Shown: positions 18,264-27,537 of the stretch, piece by piece | Numbering within the stretch: position 1 is the stretch's first letter | Layout: each line of letters opens with the position of its first letter | From: Corticimicrobacter sp040137905 | GTDB lineage: Bacteria > Pseudomonadota > Gammaproteobacteria > Burkholderiales > Burkholderiaceae_B | NCBI RefSeq assembly: GCF_040137905.1 | Contig: NZ_JBEFDG010000017.1 | Coordinates: 1 to 64,000 of the forward strand | Length of the DNA: 64,000 nt | Reading direction: 5' to 3' | Program-made: the position numbers and the translations under genes | The notes under the pieces: model-generated | What the model was told of the DNA's origin: nothing | Seen by the model: only the letters and a program-made list of their open reading frames with translations | Database searches by the model: none

Positions 18264-19417
18264 GCAGGTTCAACCGGTTGGGACGCCAGCGGGTCCAGAT
18301 TGTTCGGTACAGGCAGTTTCCTGGGCGCGGTTGGTTGTACGCCCTTGCCATGCTCGCGCCAGGCACGAAGCTGGAAGACCCAAGCCAAGACCTCTGCTAC
18401 CGCAGTGTACAGCGCCGTAGGGATCTCCTGATCCAGTTCCACGTGTTTATGTAGCGCCCGCGCCAATGGCGGCGCTTCGAGAACGGGAATCCTGTGTTCC
18501 GCCGCGATCTCCCGTATACGGGCAGCGATCAATCCGCTGCCCTTGGCAATCACGGTCGGGGCACCATTCACGCCTTCCTGGTAGCGCAGCGCCACGGCAA
18601 AATGCAACGGGTTGGTGACCACGACATCCGCCATGGGCACCTGCGACATCATGCGCCGGCGGGACATCGCCCGCTGCTGCTGTTTGATGCGCCCCTTGAC
18701 CTGCGGATCCCCTTCGCTTTCCTTGTACTCCTGCTTGATGTCCTGCTTGGACATGCGCAGCTTTTTCATATGGCTGAACATTTGCCATGGCGCATCGATC
18801 AAGACAATGAGCAACAGGCTGGCCACAACAAGAATGCATGTCACGGCCACCATATCCAGTGACGCCGCGATTGCCGCCGCCGATGGCGCAGCGATCAGGG
18901 ACAGCATGGCATCACGGTTGCCCCATATGATCCAGGCTGCCACGCCACCCACCAGCAGGGATTTGCCTAGTGACTTGAAAAGCTCGACCAGAACCTGCAT
19001 CGAGACCAGCCGCTTGAGGCCACTCAGCGGACTCATCCGGCTGAATTTGGGCTCAAGCGCCTTGGAGGAAATGACCAGCCCCCCCATCGCAACCGATCCC
19101 AAGACAGCCAGCACGGCCAGCACGGCCAGCACGGGCGCAACGGAAATCAGCCCCAATCCGACCATATAGACCGCATTGGCAACCATCTGTCCAGGATCGG
19201 CAATCACAATCTGGTCGAAGGCCAGGCCGCGATGATAGATGCTGCCCAATTGCTGGAACATCCAGCCAGACACCAGCCACAGCGTGGCAACGCCTCCCAG
19301 CAGCATCAGGAACGTCGTCAGTTCCCGCGAACGAGCGACCTGGCCTTCCTCACGCGCCTTTTCCAGGCGCCTGGGTGAGGCTGGTTCTGTTTTTTCCAGG
19401 TCGCTGTCTTCTGCCAT
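18260..19417 (-). CDS. flhB: flagellar export switch protein FlhB (variant NPLH cleavage site)
   Basis: Export-gate protein that switches from rod/hook to filament substrates. The 385 residues contain the standard N-terminus (AEDSDLEKTEPASPRRLEKA), four membrane helices, and a cytoplasmic domain with ADVVVTNPLHFAVALRY. The autocleavage tetrapeptide is usually NPTH; here it is NPLH at residues 269-272 (codons AAC CCG TTG CAT), the numbering of the enteric protein. The catalytic Asn-Pro bond is kept. The C-terminal tail is Pro-rich. It follows cheZ by 11 bases. Confidence 0.95.
   Translation of the reverse strand: MAEDSDLEKTEPASPRRLEKAREEGQVARSRELTTFLMLLGGVATLWLVSGWMFQQLGSIYHRGLAFDQIVIADPGQMVANAVYMVGLGLISVAPVLAVLAVLAVLGSVAMGGLVISSKALEPKFSRMSPLSGLKRLVSMQVLVELFKSLGKSLLVGGVAAWIIWGNRDAMLSLIAAPSAAAIAASLDMVAVTCILVVASLLLIVLIDAPWQMFSHMKKLRMSKQDIKQEYKESEGDPQVKGRIKQQQRAMSRRRMMSQVPMADVVVTNPLHFAVALRYQEGVNGAPTVIAKGSGLIAARIREIAAEHRIPVLEAPPLARALHKHVELDQEIPTALYTAVAEVLAWVFQLRAWREHGKGVQPTAPRKLPVPNNLDPLASQPVEPA
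19107..19133. repeat. three perfect 9-bp tandem repeats inside flhB
   Basis: The unit GCCAGCACG occurs three times in a row. On the coding strand it encodes a Leu-Ala-Val repeat in a transmembrane helix of FlhB (near residues 98-107). Slippage would add or remove three residues without changing the frame. Confidence 0.7.
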
Positions 19418-19428
19418 ACCCGCTCAGG

Positions 19429-20073
19429 TCAGAAGCCCAGGCTTGCCAGCAGGTCATCGACCTGCTCCTGGTCGGTCACGATATCGGCCTTGTTGGTATT
19501 GACCTGGGGGCCGTTCAACAGGCTGTCGGAATTGTCGATCTTTTCCTTGGGAACGTTGTCGAGCAAAACCTGCAACAGTTCTTTCTCGATAGCTCCGACG
19601 ACATCCATCATCTTCATGATGACCTGACCCGTCAGATCCTGGAAGTCCTGGGCCATCATGATCTCCAGCAGCAGCGAATGCGTCTGCTGCACCTTGTCCG
19701 GTGCCGCGCGCAGGAAGCTGCGGGTATCATCGACCAGCTCACGGGCCTCGGGCAACTCGAGATCGCGAGGCTGGTCGAACCAGGCCGCCCAACGCTTCTC
19801 CAGTTCCGTGGCCCCTTTGGCAATCTCGTCCTGTACAGGTTGCGCTGCCTCGGTTGCCGACAGCACCCGCGTTGCTGCCTGTTCGGTCATGTGCGCCACG
19901 TAGCGCAGCCGGTCACGGGCATCCGGAATTGCCTCGGCTGCATCCTTGATGGCGCGGTCGAGTCCAAGCTCGCGCATGCTGTCCCGCAGCATGCGTGTAA
20001 GGCCGGCGATACGCTGGATCAGCTCCTGATCGGGCAGGTTCTGGGAGGCCGCCGGATTTTCAATCTGTGCCAT
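19429..20073 (-). CDS. cheZ: CheY-phosphate phosphatase CheZ
   Basis: Dephosphorylates CheY-P to end the motor signal. The 214 residues contain the active-site helix with the catalytic Gln (EIMMAQDFQDLTGQVIMKMM) and the C-terminal CheY-binding peptide (VDDLLASLGF) after a flexible acidic linker. It sits directly after cheY (22-base gap), the standard beta/gamma-proteobacterial arrangement. Confidence 0.96.
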   Translation of the reverse strand: MAQIENPAASQNLPDQELIQRIAGLTRMLRDSMRELGLDRAIKDAAEAIPDARDRLRYVAHMTEQAATRVLSATEAAQPVQDEIAKGATELEKRWAAWFDQPRDLELPEARELVDDTRSFLRAAPDKVQQTHSLLLEIMMAQDFQDLTGQVIMKMMDVVGAIEKELLQVLLDNVPKEKIDNSDSLLNGPQVNTNKADIVTDQEQVDDLLASLGF

Positions 20074-20095
20074 GGAGACACTCCTTCACATATCT

Positions 20096-20482
20096 TTATC
20101 CAGCCAGCTTTTCGAAGATCTTGTTGAGCTTTTCTTCCAGCGTGGCAGCGGTGAACGGCTTGACGACATAACCGTTGGCACCGGCCTGGGCAGCCGCCAC
20201 GATGTTTTCCTTCTTGGCTTCCGCCGTCACCATCAGCACAGGCAAATGCGACAGTGCGGGCGTAGCCCGGATCGTCTTGAGCATTTCGAGGCCATCCAGA
20301 TTCGGCATGTTCCAGTCAGACACCACGAACTGGAAGTTGCCATTCCGGAGCTTGTCCAGCCCCTGGGCTCCATCCTCTGCCTCATCGACGTTCTCGAACC
20401 CCAGCTCTTTGAGCAGGTTGCGCACGATGCGTCGCATCGTGGGGAAATCATCCACAACCAGGATCCTGATATTCTTGTCCAT
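20096..20482 (-). CDS. cheY: chemotaxis response regulator CheY
   Basis: Single-domain receiver (128 residues) that binds the flagellar motor switch when phosphorylated by CheA. All key residues are present: the acidic pair in LVVDDFPTMRR, phospho-Asp in VVSDWNMPNLDG, Thr in VLMVTAEA and Lys in YVVKPFTAATLEEKL. It lies between cheB and cheZ. A second CheY-like protein is encoded at 27538. Confidence 0.97.
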   Translation of the reverse strand: MDKNIRILVVDDFPTMRRIVRNLLKELGFENVDEAEDGAQGLDKLRNGNFQFVVSDWNMPNLDGLEMLKTIRATPALSHLPVLMVTAEAKKENIVAAAQAGANGYVVKPFTAATLEEKLNKIFEKLAG

Positions 20483-20518
20483 ATTCCAAATGCTCCAAAA
20501 CTCTAGCCGTAACGCCGA

Positions 20519-21586
20519 CTAGACACGATTTCCACGATCACCCATACCTGCCAGCCTGGCCAGTACGCGGCTACTCATTTCATTCAAAGACACGACTTCT
20601 TCAGCCGCCCCCATGGCAATGGCCTCGCGAGGCATGCCGAACACCACGCAACTGGCTTCGTCCTGTGCCAGCGTGCGGGCACCCGCCTGGCGCATCGCCA
20701 GCAGACCTGCCGCGCCATCCTTGCCCATACCGGTAAGAATCACGCCGATGGAATTCTTGCCCGCCATCTTGGCAGCCGAATTGAACAGTACATCCACCGA
20801 AGGCCGGTGCCGATTGACCGGCTCGCTGGCATCCAGTTCGACAATATAGTTGGCCCCGCTGCGTGCCAGTCGCATATGGCTCTCGCCACCGGGTGCGAGA
20901 TAGGCATGGCCTGGCAGCACACGCTCGCCATGCGTGGCCTCGCGCACCGTCATGGCGCAACAACCATCGAGCCGCTGCGCGAATGAGCGCGTAAAACCTG
21001 CCGGCATGTGCTGCGTGATCAGGATGGCCGGGCAATCGGGCGGCAAGGGTTCAAGCACATGCCGGATAGCTTCGGTCCCACCCGTCGAGGCCCCGATGAT
21101 GATCAGTTTCTCGGTACTGGACAGCGGGCTGATCAGGCGCTGTGGCACGACCGGAGCAGCCAGCTTGGGGCGGGCAGCAAGCCGCACACTGGCGGCAATG
21201 CGGATTTTCTCCGCGATCAGGTCTGTATAGTCGCGCAACCCTTCCCGAATACCCAGCTTGGGCTTGGTCACGAAATCGACGGCACCCAGCTCGAGCGCCC
21301 GCATCGTAATCTCGCCCCCACGTTCAGTCAAGGACGACACCATGATGACCGGCATGGGGCGCAGCCGCATGAGCTTCTCGAGGAAGTCCAGGCCATCCAT
21401 GCGGGGCATTTCGACATCCAGCGTCAGTACGTCAGGGTTGTGCTGCTTGATCAATTCACGCGCAACCAAGGGGTCCGGGGCCACGGCCACGACCTCCATA
21501 TCCGGCTGGCTGTTGATGATCTCGGTCATCAACCCGCGCACCAGTGCGGAATCATCCACGCACAATACGCGAATCTTGGGTTTCAC
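20519..21586 (-). CDS. cheB: receptor methylesterase/deamidase CheB
   Basis: Removes methyl groups from chemoreceptors and deamidates Gln, giving adaptation. The 355 residues comprise an N-terminal receiver (phospho-Asp in LTLDVEMPRMDGLDFLEKL), a linker, and a methylesterase domain with catalytic Ser in IGASTGGTEAI, His in ITQHMP and Asp in TGMGKDGAAG. The start overlaps the cheD stop by 4 bases, so the two are probably coupled. Confidence 0.97.
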   Translation of the reverse strand: MKPKIRVLCVDDSALVRGLMTEIINSQPDMEVVAVAPDPLVARELIKQHNPDVLTLDVEMPRMDGLDFLEKLMRLRPMPVIMVSSLTERGGEITMRALELGAVDFVTKPKLGIREGLRDYTDLIAEKIRIAASVRLAARPKLAAPVVPQRLISPLSSTEKLIIIGASTGGTEAIRHVLEPLPPDCPAILITQHMPAGFTRSFAQRLDGCCAMTVREATHGERVLPGHAYLAPGGESHMRLARSGANYIVELDASEPVNRHRPSVDVLFNSAAKMAGKNSIGVILTGMGKDGAAGLLAMRQAGARTLAQDEASCVVFGMPREAIAMGAAEEVVSLNEMSSRVLARLAGMGDRGNRV

Positions 21587-22332
21587 AATTTCTCCTTCTT
21601 GGGCGGACGCTGCAACAGCTCGACCCGTCCACTTTGGTTATACGCCCGCAACCGTTCCATGGCCGACGAGCCTGTCCCGGCAGCAGCGGCACCCACGCCA
21701 CCGACGGCAGGCTTGCGCCCGCCTCCCAACAATTCGACACGGCCAGCTCGTGGCGATGCACCCATGAAACGCTGCAGCTCGTCTTCCTGGCGGATGACAT
21801 CCGCATCATCACGGCTGCCTGCCAGCTTGCGCACCAGCACCTGCCCCGTAGCAGGAAAATAGTTGACCCGCCGCGCATGCGTGCCACGCAGATCCTGGGC
21901 CGCAATACGAATATGTTCAACCTTCAGATATTCAAGCACGAAATCCGCATTGCGATTGCCAATATCCAGGTAGGTCATCTGGTGCAGCACGGCACCGCCC
22001 CCGAATACCTTGGCTTCCAGACGCTCGCGCACAGCACCGGCCTTGAGGATTTCGTTGATCAGCACTTCCATGGCATAGGCACCATAGCGCATGGTACTGT
22101 CGCCCCCGGTCTGGGCACCACCCGGCAGCATGAAGTGATTCATGCCCCCCACACCAGTATGCGGATCGCGGATGCAGGCAGCCACGCACGACCCCAGCAC
22201 CGTCGTCAGCATCATGCCCTGGCCTGCCTTGGTCACGTAGTACTCGTTGGGCAGGATCTTGACGGCCGCTGTCTGATGATCGTTGTCGTGGTATTCACGG
22301 GTGGCACGAGCGTCAGGGCCCAATGCTTTCAT
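21583..22332 (-). CDS. cheD: receptor glutamine deamidase CheD
   Basis: Deamidates specific Gln residues on chemoreceptors. The catalytic Cys is in VLGSCVAACIRD and the His in GGMNHFMLPGG. The 249 residues exceed the shorter CheD proteins. A C-terminal Gly/Ala-rich tail (from about 205) carries no recognisable domain. It overlaps cheR and cheB by 4 bases on each side (cheR-cheD-cheB cassette). Confidence 0.94.
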   Translation of the reverse strand: MKALGPDARATREYHDNDHQTAAVKILPNEYYVTKAGQGMMLTTVLGSCVAACIRDPHTGVGGMNHFMLPGGAQTGGDSTMRYGAYAMEVLINEILKAGAVRERLEAKVFGGGAVLHQMTYLDIGNRNADFVLEYLKVEHIRIAAQDLRGTHARRVNYFPATGQVLVRKLAGSRDDADVIRQEDELQRFMGASPRAGRVELLGGGRKPAVGGVGAAAAGTGSSAMERLRAYNQSGRVELLQRPPKKEKL

Positions 22333-23183
22333 GGGCGCCCTCCGGTCAGTTCATACATGGTCTGCCCACGCAGCACGAAATCGTTCGTGATATAGGTAAA
22401 GTTCTCCGAATGCCCAGCAAACAGCAAACCGCCCGGTTTCATCAATGGCACGAACCGCTTGAGAATCTCGGCCTGCGTTTTCTTGTCGAAATAGATCATG
22501 ATATTCCGACAGAAAATTACATCGAATTTCCGTCCTTGCATTCCCCAATCACGATCCAGCAGGTTGAGCGGCCGGTATTCGAGCATGCGCGCCAACTCGG
22601 GCTTGATCTTCACATAGCCCGCCTGCTCGCCCTTTCCCTTGAGGAAGAACCGCTTGAGCCGTTCCTGTGACATGCCCTCGACACGCTGCATGGCATACAC
22701 GCCACGCTGAGCCTGCTGAATGACCTTGGTATCGATATCGGTCCCCAGCACCTTGGCCTGTGACGCTCGACTACCGAGGGCCTCTGTCAATGTCATCGCG
22801 ATCGAGTAAGGCTCTTCGCCCGTGGACGCGGCACAGGACCAGACCTCGACCGGATCCTGCCGTTGTGCCACAAACCGGGCCAGCAACGGAAAGTGGTGCG
22901 GCTCGCGGAAAAACGCCGTCAGGTTGGTGGTCAATGCATTGGTGAAATCCTCCCACTCCGAAGAGTTGGAGTCATTTTCGAGCAGATCCAGATAGGTCTT
23001 GAAATCCACACCCGGAAAATTCCGCAGCCGCCTGACCAGGCGGCTGTAAGCCATCTCGCGTTTCTGCGCGCCCAGCGCAATGCCCGCGCGCGCGTAGATC
23101 AAAGCGCGTACACGCTCGAAATCGCGATCGCTGAGCACATACTCCCGCTCGGATGCTTGTGGAGACGTCATTTCTGCTGACAT
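22329..23183 (-). CDS. cheR: chemoreceptor methyltransferase CheR
   Basis: SAM-dependent Glu methyltransferase acting on the receptors in this cluster. The 284 residues (enteric about 286) show the N-terminal helical domain (DFERVRALIYARAGIALG, MAYSRLVRRLR) and the catalytic domain (VWSCAASTGEEPYSIAMTL, DVIFCRNIMIYFDK). It starts 3 bases downstream of the preceding chemoreceptor stop. Confidence 0.97.
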   Translation of the reverse strand: MSAEMTSPQASEREYVLSDRDFERVRALIYARAGIALGAQKREMAYSRLVRRLRNFPGVDFKTYLDLLENDSNSSEWEDFTNALTTNLTAFFREPHHFPLLARFVAQRQDPVEVWSCAASTGEEPYSIAMTLTEALGSRASQAKVLGTDIDTKVIQQAQRGVYAMQRVEGMSQERLKRFFLKGKGEQAGYVKIKPELARMLEYRPLNLLDRDWGMQGRKFDVIFCRNIMIYFDKKTQAEILKRFVPLMKPGGLLFAGHSENFTYITNDFVLRGQTMYELTGGRP

Positions 23184-23186
23184 TTC

Positions 23187-24926
23187 CTATCCCTGCTTTA
23201 CCAAACGATCCATGGGCACATCGATCACCTCGTTGGAGGCTACCTTGAATGCGGCTACAGCCTCGGCCACATTGCGCGCCTGCTCTTCCAGGGATGCCGC
23301 CGCCGCGGCAGCCTGTTCCACCAACGCAGCATTTTGCTGCGTGACCGAGTCCATCTGCGTCACGGCCTGATTGACCTGATCGATACCCGTTGCCTGCTCT
23401 TGTGAAGCAGAAGATATCTCGGCCATGATATCCGTTACCCGTTGAACCGCCGCAACGATCTCATCCATGGTCATGCCGGCATGTTCGACCTGGGAGGAAC
23501 CGACGTCGACCTTGTTGACGGACTCCGAAATCAGGATCTTGATCTCTCGGGCAGCCTGGGCACTGCGCTGTGCCAACGAGCGAACCTCTCCAGCCACCAC
23601 GGCAAAACCTTTGCCCTGCTCGCCGGCACGTGCGGCTTCCACCGCGGCATTGAGTGCCAGGATATTGGTCTGGAAGGCAATGCTGTCGATCACGTTGACG
23701 ATTTCAGCAATCTTGCGTGAACTGCCCGAAATATCCTGCATCGTATTCACGACATCGGCCACTGCACTGCCACCACGACGCGCCACTTCCATGCTGCTGC
23801 TGGCAAGTTGATCGGCCTGGCTGGCATGATCGGCATTCTGGCTGACCGTGGCAGCCAATTGCTCCATGCTCGCTGCCGTCTCTTCCAGGGAAGATGCCTG
23901 CTGCTCGGTACGGCTGCTGAGATCCGAATTACCCTGGGAAATTTCACGCGCACCGAGATTGATTTCATCCACGCCACGACGCACCTGCGACACCATGCGG
24001 GTCAGGTTGGTCTGCATGCGACGCAACACGGCATTGAGCCGTCCGATTTCGTTACGCGACTCACCGCGTACCCGCGTGGTCAGGTCGCCCTGGGAAACCG
24101 CTTCGATATGCCCGACGACCTCTTCAAGAGGACGCAGCACCAGCCATTGCAGGTAGATATAGGTCAGCAGCACCAGCAGGACGGAACTGATCATGCCGAC
24201 TACGACACCACCCACGATCCACTTGAAACGGTATTCCGCCTGTTCGGACTGCTGGTGGGTCGCATTGGCCGATTGCTCGATCAGGCTTTCAAGGGTACGT
24301 CGCCAGTTGGCCCATGCTTCGCCAAGTTGTGCCTCACGCTCCTCGAGCTCATCCACGAGTATGGTGTGATAGGCCAGCATGTCAGCCTTGTCGAGTGCCT
24401 CCAAGAGCCGGGGAAAGATCTGCCCGACGACGCTGTTCCATGCCGACAGCAATGCCTGCAACTGGGCCTGGTCTGCTCCGGAGCTGACTGCGGACGCCTT
24501 GAACTGCTCGAGCGCCTCGCTGACCTCTGCCAGGCGCTGCTGCGCAGCGGCAAGGCGAATTCTGCTGACAGGTCCGAGCCCTCGTGCCTCTGCCGTTGGC
24601 AGCACAGCCACGGGGTTGCCCAAGGCATCGTATTCAATGCGCGGCTGTACGGGTGCTGCATGCTCTGCAATGTAATACCGCTCGACGACGCTGGACTGAG
24701 CCGCTCTCAGATCAAGATAGAGGGCAACGGTTTCATCCAGGCGCGACACAGCCCCTTGCAGGCGCAGCACCTGCTCGGATTGTTCGGCATTGCGCTGGAA
24801 CTCTGTATTGTTCCAGCTCAAGGGCACCAGGCCCAGCCCGGCCCCAGCCACCAGCATCAGGCAAAACAGCAGCAGCACCGAAATGATGCTGCTGCGCAGG
24901 CTCAGATTGACTAACAGTTTTCGCAC
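23187..24926 (-). CDS. methyl-accepting chemotaxis protein
   Basis: Full-length chemoreceptor of 579 residues. TM1 lies near 13-36 and a mostly helical periplasmic sensor domain runs to about 223. TM2 is near 226-254, then HAMP (SQGDLTTRVRGESRNEIGRL). The signalling coiled coil includes methylation helices (RTEQQASSLEETAASMEQL) and the conserved hairpin tip (EQGKGFAVVAGEVRSLAQRS). It ends without the enteric NWETF tether for CheR. It lies between cheW and cheR. It shares its cytoplasmic part with the receptor cut by the left edge, but the two sensor domains differ. Confidence 0.96.
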   Translation of the reverse strand: MRKLLVNLSLRSSIISVLLLFCLMLVAGAGLGLVPLSWNNTEFQRNAEQSEQVLRLQGAVSRLDETVALYLDLRAAQSSVVERYYIAEHAAPVQPRIEYDALGNPVAVLPTAEARGLGPVSRIRLAAAQQRLAEVSEALEQFKASAVSSGADQAQLQALLSAWNSVVGQIFPRLLEALDKADMLAYHTILVDELEEREAQLGEAWANWRRTLESLIEQSANATHQQSEQAEYRFKWIVGGVVVGMISSVLLVLLTYIYLQWLVLRPLEEVVGHIEAVSQGDLTTRVRGESRNEIGRLNAVLRRMQTNLTRMVSQVRRGVDEINLGAREISQGNSDLSSRTEQQASSLEETAASMEQLAATVSQNADHASQADQLASSSMEVARRGGSAVADVVNTMQDISGSSRKIAEIVNVIDSIAFQTNILALNAAVEAARAGEQGKGFAVVAGEVRSLAQRSAQAAREIKILISESVNKVDVGSSQVEHAGMTMDEIVAAVQRVTDIMAEISSASQEQATGIDQVNQAVTQMDSVTQQNAALVEQAAAAAASLEEQARNVAEAVAAFKVASNEVIDVPMDRLVKQG

Positions 24927-24953
24927 GCGTCTACCTTCCCATGCTCTGATGCG

Positions 24954-25460
24954 TCAGGTGCCGACCTTTTCCACCAGTGCCATTTCGTCACTGGTCATCA
25001 GCTTCTCGATATCCACCAGGATAAGCATGCGCTCATCGACCGTACCCAGACCGGTAAGATATTCGGTCGACAGCGTGGCACCGAATTCCGGGGCGGGACG
25101 AATCTGGCTCGCATTGAGCATGAGCACGTCGGACACGCCATCGACGACGATCCCGACCACACGACGCTCGAGATTCAGGATGATGACCACCGTCTGCTCG
25201 TTGTACTGTGCATCGCCCAGGTTGAACTTGATACGCAGATCGACGATCGGCACGATAATGCCGCGCAGATTGGTCACCCCCTTGATGAAAGAGGGCACAT
25301 TGGCAATGCGCGTCACACCATCGACGTCATATTCGCGGATTTCCTGAACCTTGAGAATATCGATCCCGTATTCTTCGTGGCCCAGGGTAAAGACCAGAAA
25401 CTCATTGCCGGAAGTCACATCGTCGCTGCTGCGAACCAGTGCATTCATTTGCTGTGTCAT
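24954..25460 (-). CDS. cheW: chemotaxis coupling protein CheW
   Basis: Adaptor that links receptors to CheA. The 168 residues form one CheW/SH3-like domain (FLVFTLGHEEYGIDILKVQE, MRI-like region VTNLRGIIVPIVDLRIKF, VVDGVSDVL). It lies 28 bases before the receptor gene and 41 bases after cheA. Confidence 0.97.
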   Translation of the reverse strand: MTQQMNALVRSSDDVTSGNEFLVFTLGHEEYGIDILKVQEIREYDVDGVTRIANVPSFIKGVTNLRGIIVPIVDLRIKFNLGDAQYNEQTVVIILNLERRVVGIVVDGVSDVLMLNASQIRPAPEFGATLSTEYLTGLGTVDERMLILVDIEKLMTSDEMALVEKVGT

Positions 25461-25501
25461 GACACTTCTCCATCAATTCTTAAATTTGCGCACAGCGCAC
25501 A

Positions 25502-27535
25502 TCAATCGCGACCGCTGCTGCGGGCCATGGCGAACACATCGATAATCAGTGCCACGCTGCCATCCCCCAGGATCGTCGCCGCCGAAATGCCGGGAACCTT
25601 GCGGTAATTGGCTTCCAGGTTCTTGACGACGACCTGGTGCTGGCCGATGAGGTGATCGACCAGCAGCGCAAAACGGCGCTCCTGGGCGTGCATGATGACG
25701 GCGATGGCCTGCGAAGGATCTTCCTGCGCGCTATCAACCGAAAAGGTACGGTGCAGCTCGACCAGCGGCAGGTATTCACCTCGAACCTGTATCACCCGTT
25801 CGTTGCCCGCCACGGAATGAATCTGATCGAGCTGGGGCTGGATCGATTCCGTAACATGGTTCAACGGCAGAATGAACACTTCCGAGCCGACGCGTACCGA
25901 CATGCCATCCAGGATCGCCAGCGTCAGCGGCAGAATGATCTGGGTGCGCGTCCCCTTGCCTGCTTCCGAATACAGTTTGACGTGACCGCCCATGTCCTGG
26001 ATGTTGCGGCGCACGACATCCATGCCGACGCCGCGTCCAGAAATCGACGTGACCTGCTCGGCGGTCGAAAAACCCGGCGCGAAGATCAGCTGCCAGATTT
26101 CTTCGTCGGTGATGTTGTCAGGCAACACCATGCCGGACTTCGCCGCCTTGGCGAGAATCTTGTCCTTGTTCAGGCCGTTGCCGTCATCGCTGACCTCGAT
26201 CACGATATTGCCGCCAACGTGCTGAGCGGACATCGTGATGACCCCCTCCGGATTCTTGCCTTTCTGCGCGCGCGTATCGGGATCCTCGATCCCATGATCC
26301 ATGCTGTTGCGCACAAGGTGAGTCAGGGGATCAATGATCCGCTCGATCAGACTCTTGTCGAGTTCGGTCGCCTTGCCCTGGGTTTCCAGACGAATCTTCT
26401 TGCCTGTCTGGGTGCACAGATCGCGCACCACGCGAGGAAAGCGACTGAACACATAATCCATCTGCATCATGCGCATGGACATGACCGATTCCTGCAGATC
26501 CCGGGCATTGCGCTCAAGCTGCTCAAGTCCGTTGAGCAACCGATCATGCAGCACCGGATCCAGCGAGGATGCGATCTGCGTCAGCATGGCCTGGGTAATG
26601 ACCAGTTCGCCCACCAGATTGATCATCTGGTCGACTTTTTCGACACCGACGCGGATCGAACCCGACTCCTTGTCTGCTGCTACGGCAGGCCTGGCCGCTG
26701 CCTTGGCGGCGGCACGGGCGGGTGTCGCCTCGGCAGTTGCTTCGGCAGACACGTCTGCCACAGGAGCCGCAACCGGCACCTGCACCGGAGCCACCTCGGG
26801 AATCACGGCAGCAACGACTGCCGCCTCGGAAGCCTCGATGACCTCGCGACCGACTGCGATCTGGTCTTCGTTGATGATGAAGCAGCAAACCGCCTCGACA
26901 TCATTCTTGGAACAAGTCGTCTCCATCCACACGGTCAGGCTGTCGGAGCCCTTCTCATGCTTGAGCACCTTGCCCAGGTTGCCCATCTCTTCGAGCAGGG
27001 ACTGTCCGTCTTTCTCGGAAACGCGGCTGAACACGATCCGCATGGCATCATTTCCCGCTGAGGCAGGCACCGCGGCCGCGGCAGGTGCAGCGGCAGGCGC
27101 AGGCGCTGCAGCCGGAGCCGGAGCCGGAACGCCATTCTTTTCCTGTGCCAGCTGGCGCAACACGCCACAGATATGCTCGTAGGTATCGGGATCGGGCTCG
27201 GTCTCGGCACGGTAGGCATCCAGCTGGCTCTTGAGCACGTCCTTGGTCTCCAGGAAAATATCGATCATCTCGGGGCGCAATTTCATTTCACCCTGACGAA
27301 TCGGATCAAGCAGGCTTTCCAGCAGGTGGGTGGTTTCCGCCAGGACCCCAAAACAGCCAAAGGTGGCAGCGCCACCCTTGATCGAATGCGCAGCCCGGAA
27401 AATGGCATTCAGATGTTCAATATCGGGCTGCTCGACATCCAGCTCAAGCAGCAGCCGCTCCATGTCGGCCAGCAGTTCGTCGGCTTCATCAAAGAAGGTC
27501 TGGTAGAACTGGCCAAGATCAACGCCTATGCTCAT
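25502..27535 (-). CDS. cheA: chemotaxis sensor histidine kinase CheA
   Basis: Kinase that phosphorylates CheY and CheB. The 677 residues contain the P1 domain with phospho-His near residue 50 (FRAAHSIKGGAATFG), an Ala/Pro-rich linker, a P2-like domain, a second Ala-rich linker and the P3 dimerisation helices. These are followed by the P4 ATPase (LVRNSMDHGIEDPD, VSDDGNGLN, ISGRGVGMDVVRRNI) and the P5 CheW-like domain. It is 2 bases after the CheY-like gene in the mot/che series. Confidence 0.97.
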   Translation of the reverse strand: MSIGVDLGQFYQTFFDEADELLADMERLLLELDVEQPDIEHLNAIFRAAHSIKGGAATFGCFGVLAETTHLLESLLDPIRQGEMKLRPEMIDIFLETKDVLKSQLDAYRAETEPDPDTYEHICGVLRQLAQEKNGVPAPAPAAAPAPAAAPAAAAVPASAGNDAMRIVFSRVSEKDGQSLLEEMGNLGKVLKHEKGSDSLTVWMETTCSKNDVEAVCCFIINEDQIAVGREVIEASEAAVVAAVIPEVAPVQVPVAAPVADVSAEATAEATPARAAAKAAARPAVAADKESGSIRVGVEKVDQMINLVGELVITQAMLTQIASSLDPVLHDRLLNGLEQLERNARDLQESVMSMRMMQMDYVFSRFPRVVRDLCTQTGKKIRLETQGKATELDKSLIERIIDPLTHLVRNSMDHGIEDPDTRAQKGKNPEGVITMSAQHVGGNIVIEVSDDGNGLNKDKILAKAAKSGMVLPDNITDEEIWQLIFAPGFSTAEQVTSISGRGVGMDVVRRNIQDMGGHVKLYSEAGKGTRTQIILPLTLAILDGMSVRVGSEVFILPLNHVTESIQPQLDQIHSVAGNERVIQVRGEYLPLVELHRTFSVDSAQEDPSQAIAVIMHAQERRFALLVDHLIGQHQVVVKNLEANYRKVPGISAATILGDGSVALIIDVFAMARSSGRD

Positions 27536-27537
27536 GA

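Noticed and set aside
25637..27061. Open frame of 474 codons opposite cheA
   Set aside because: Antisense shadow of the well-conserved CheA.
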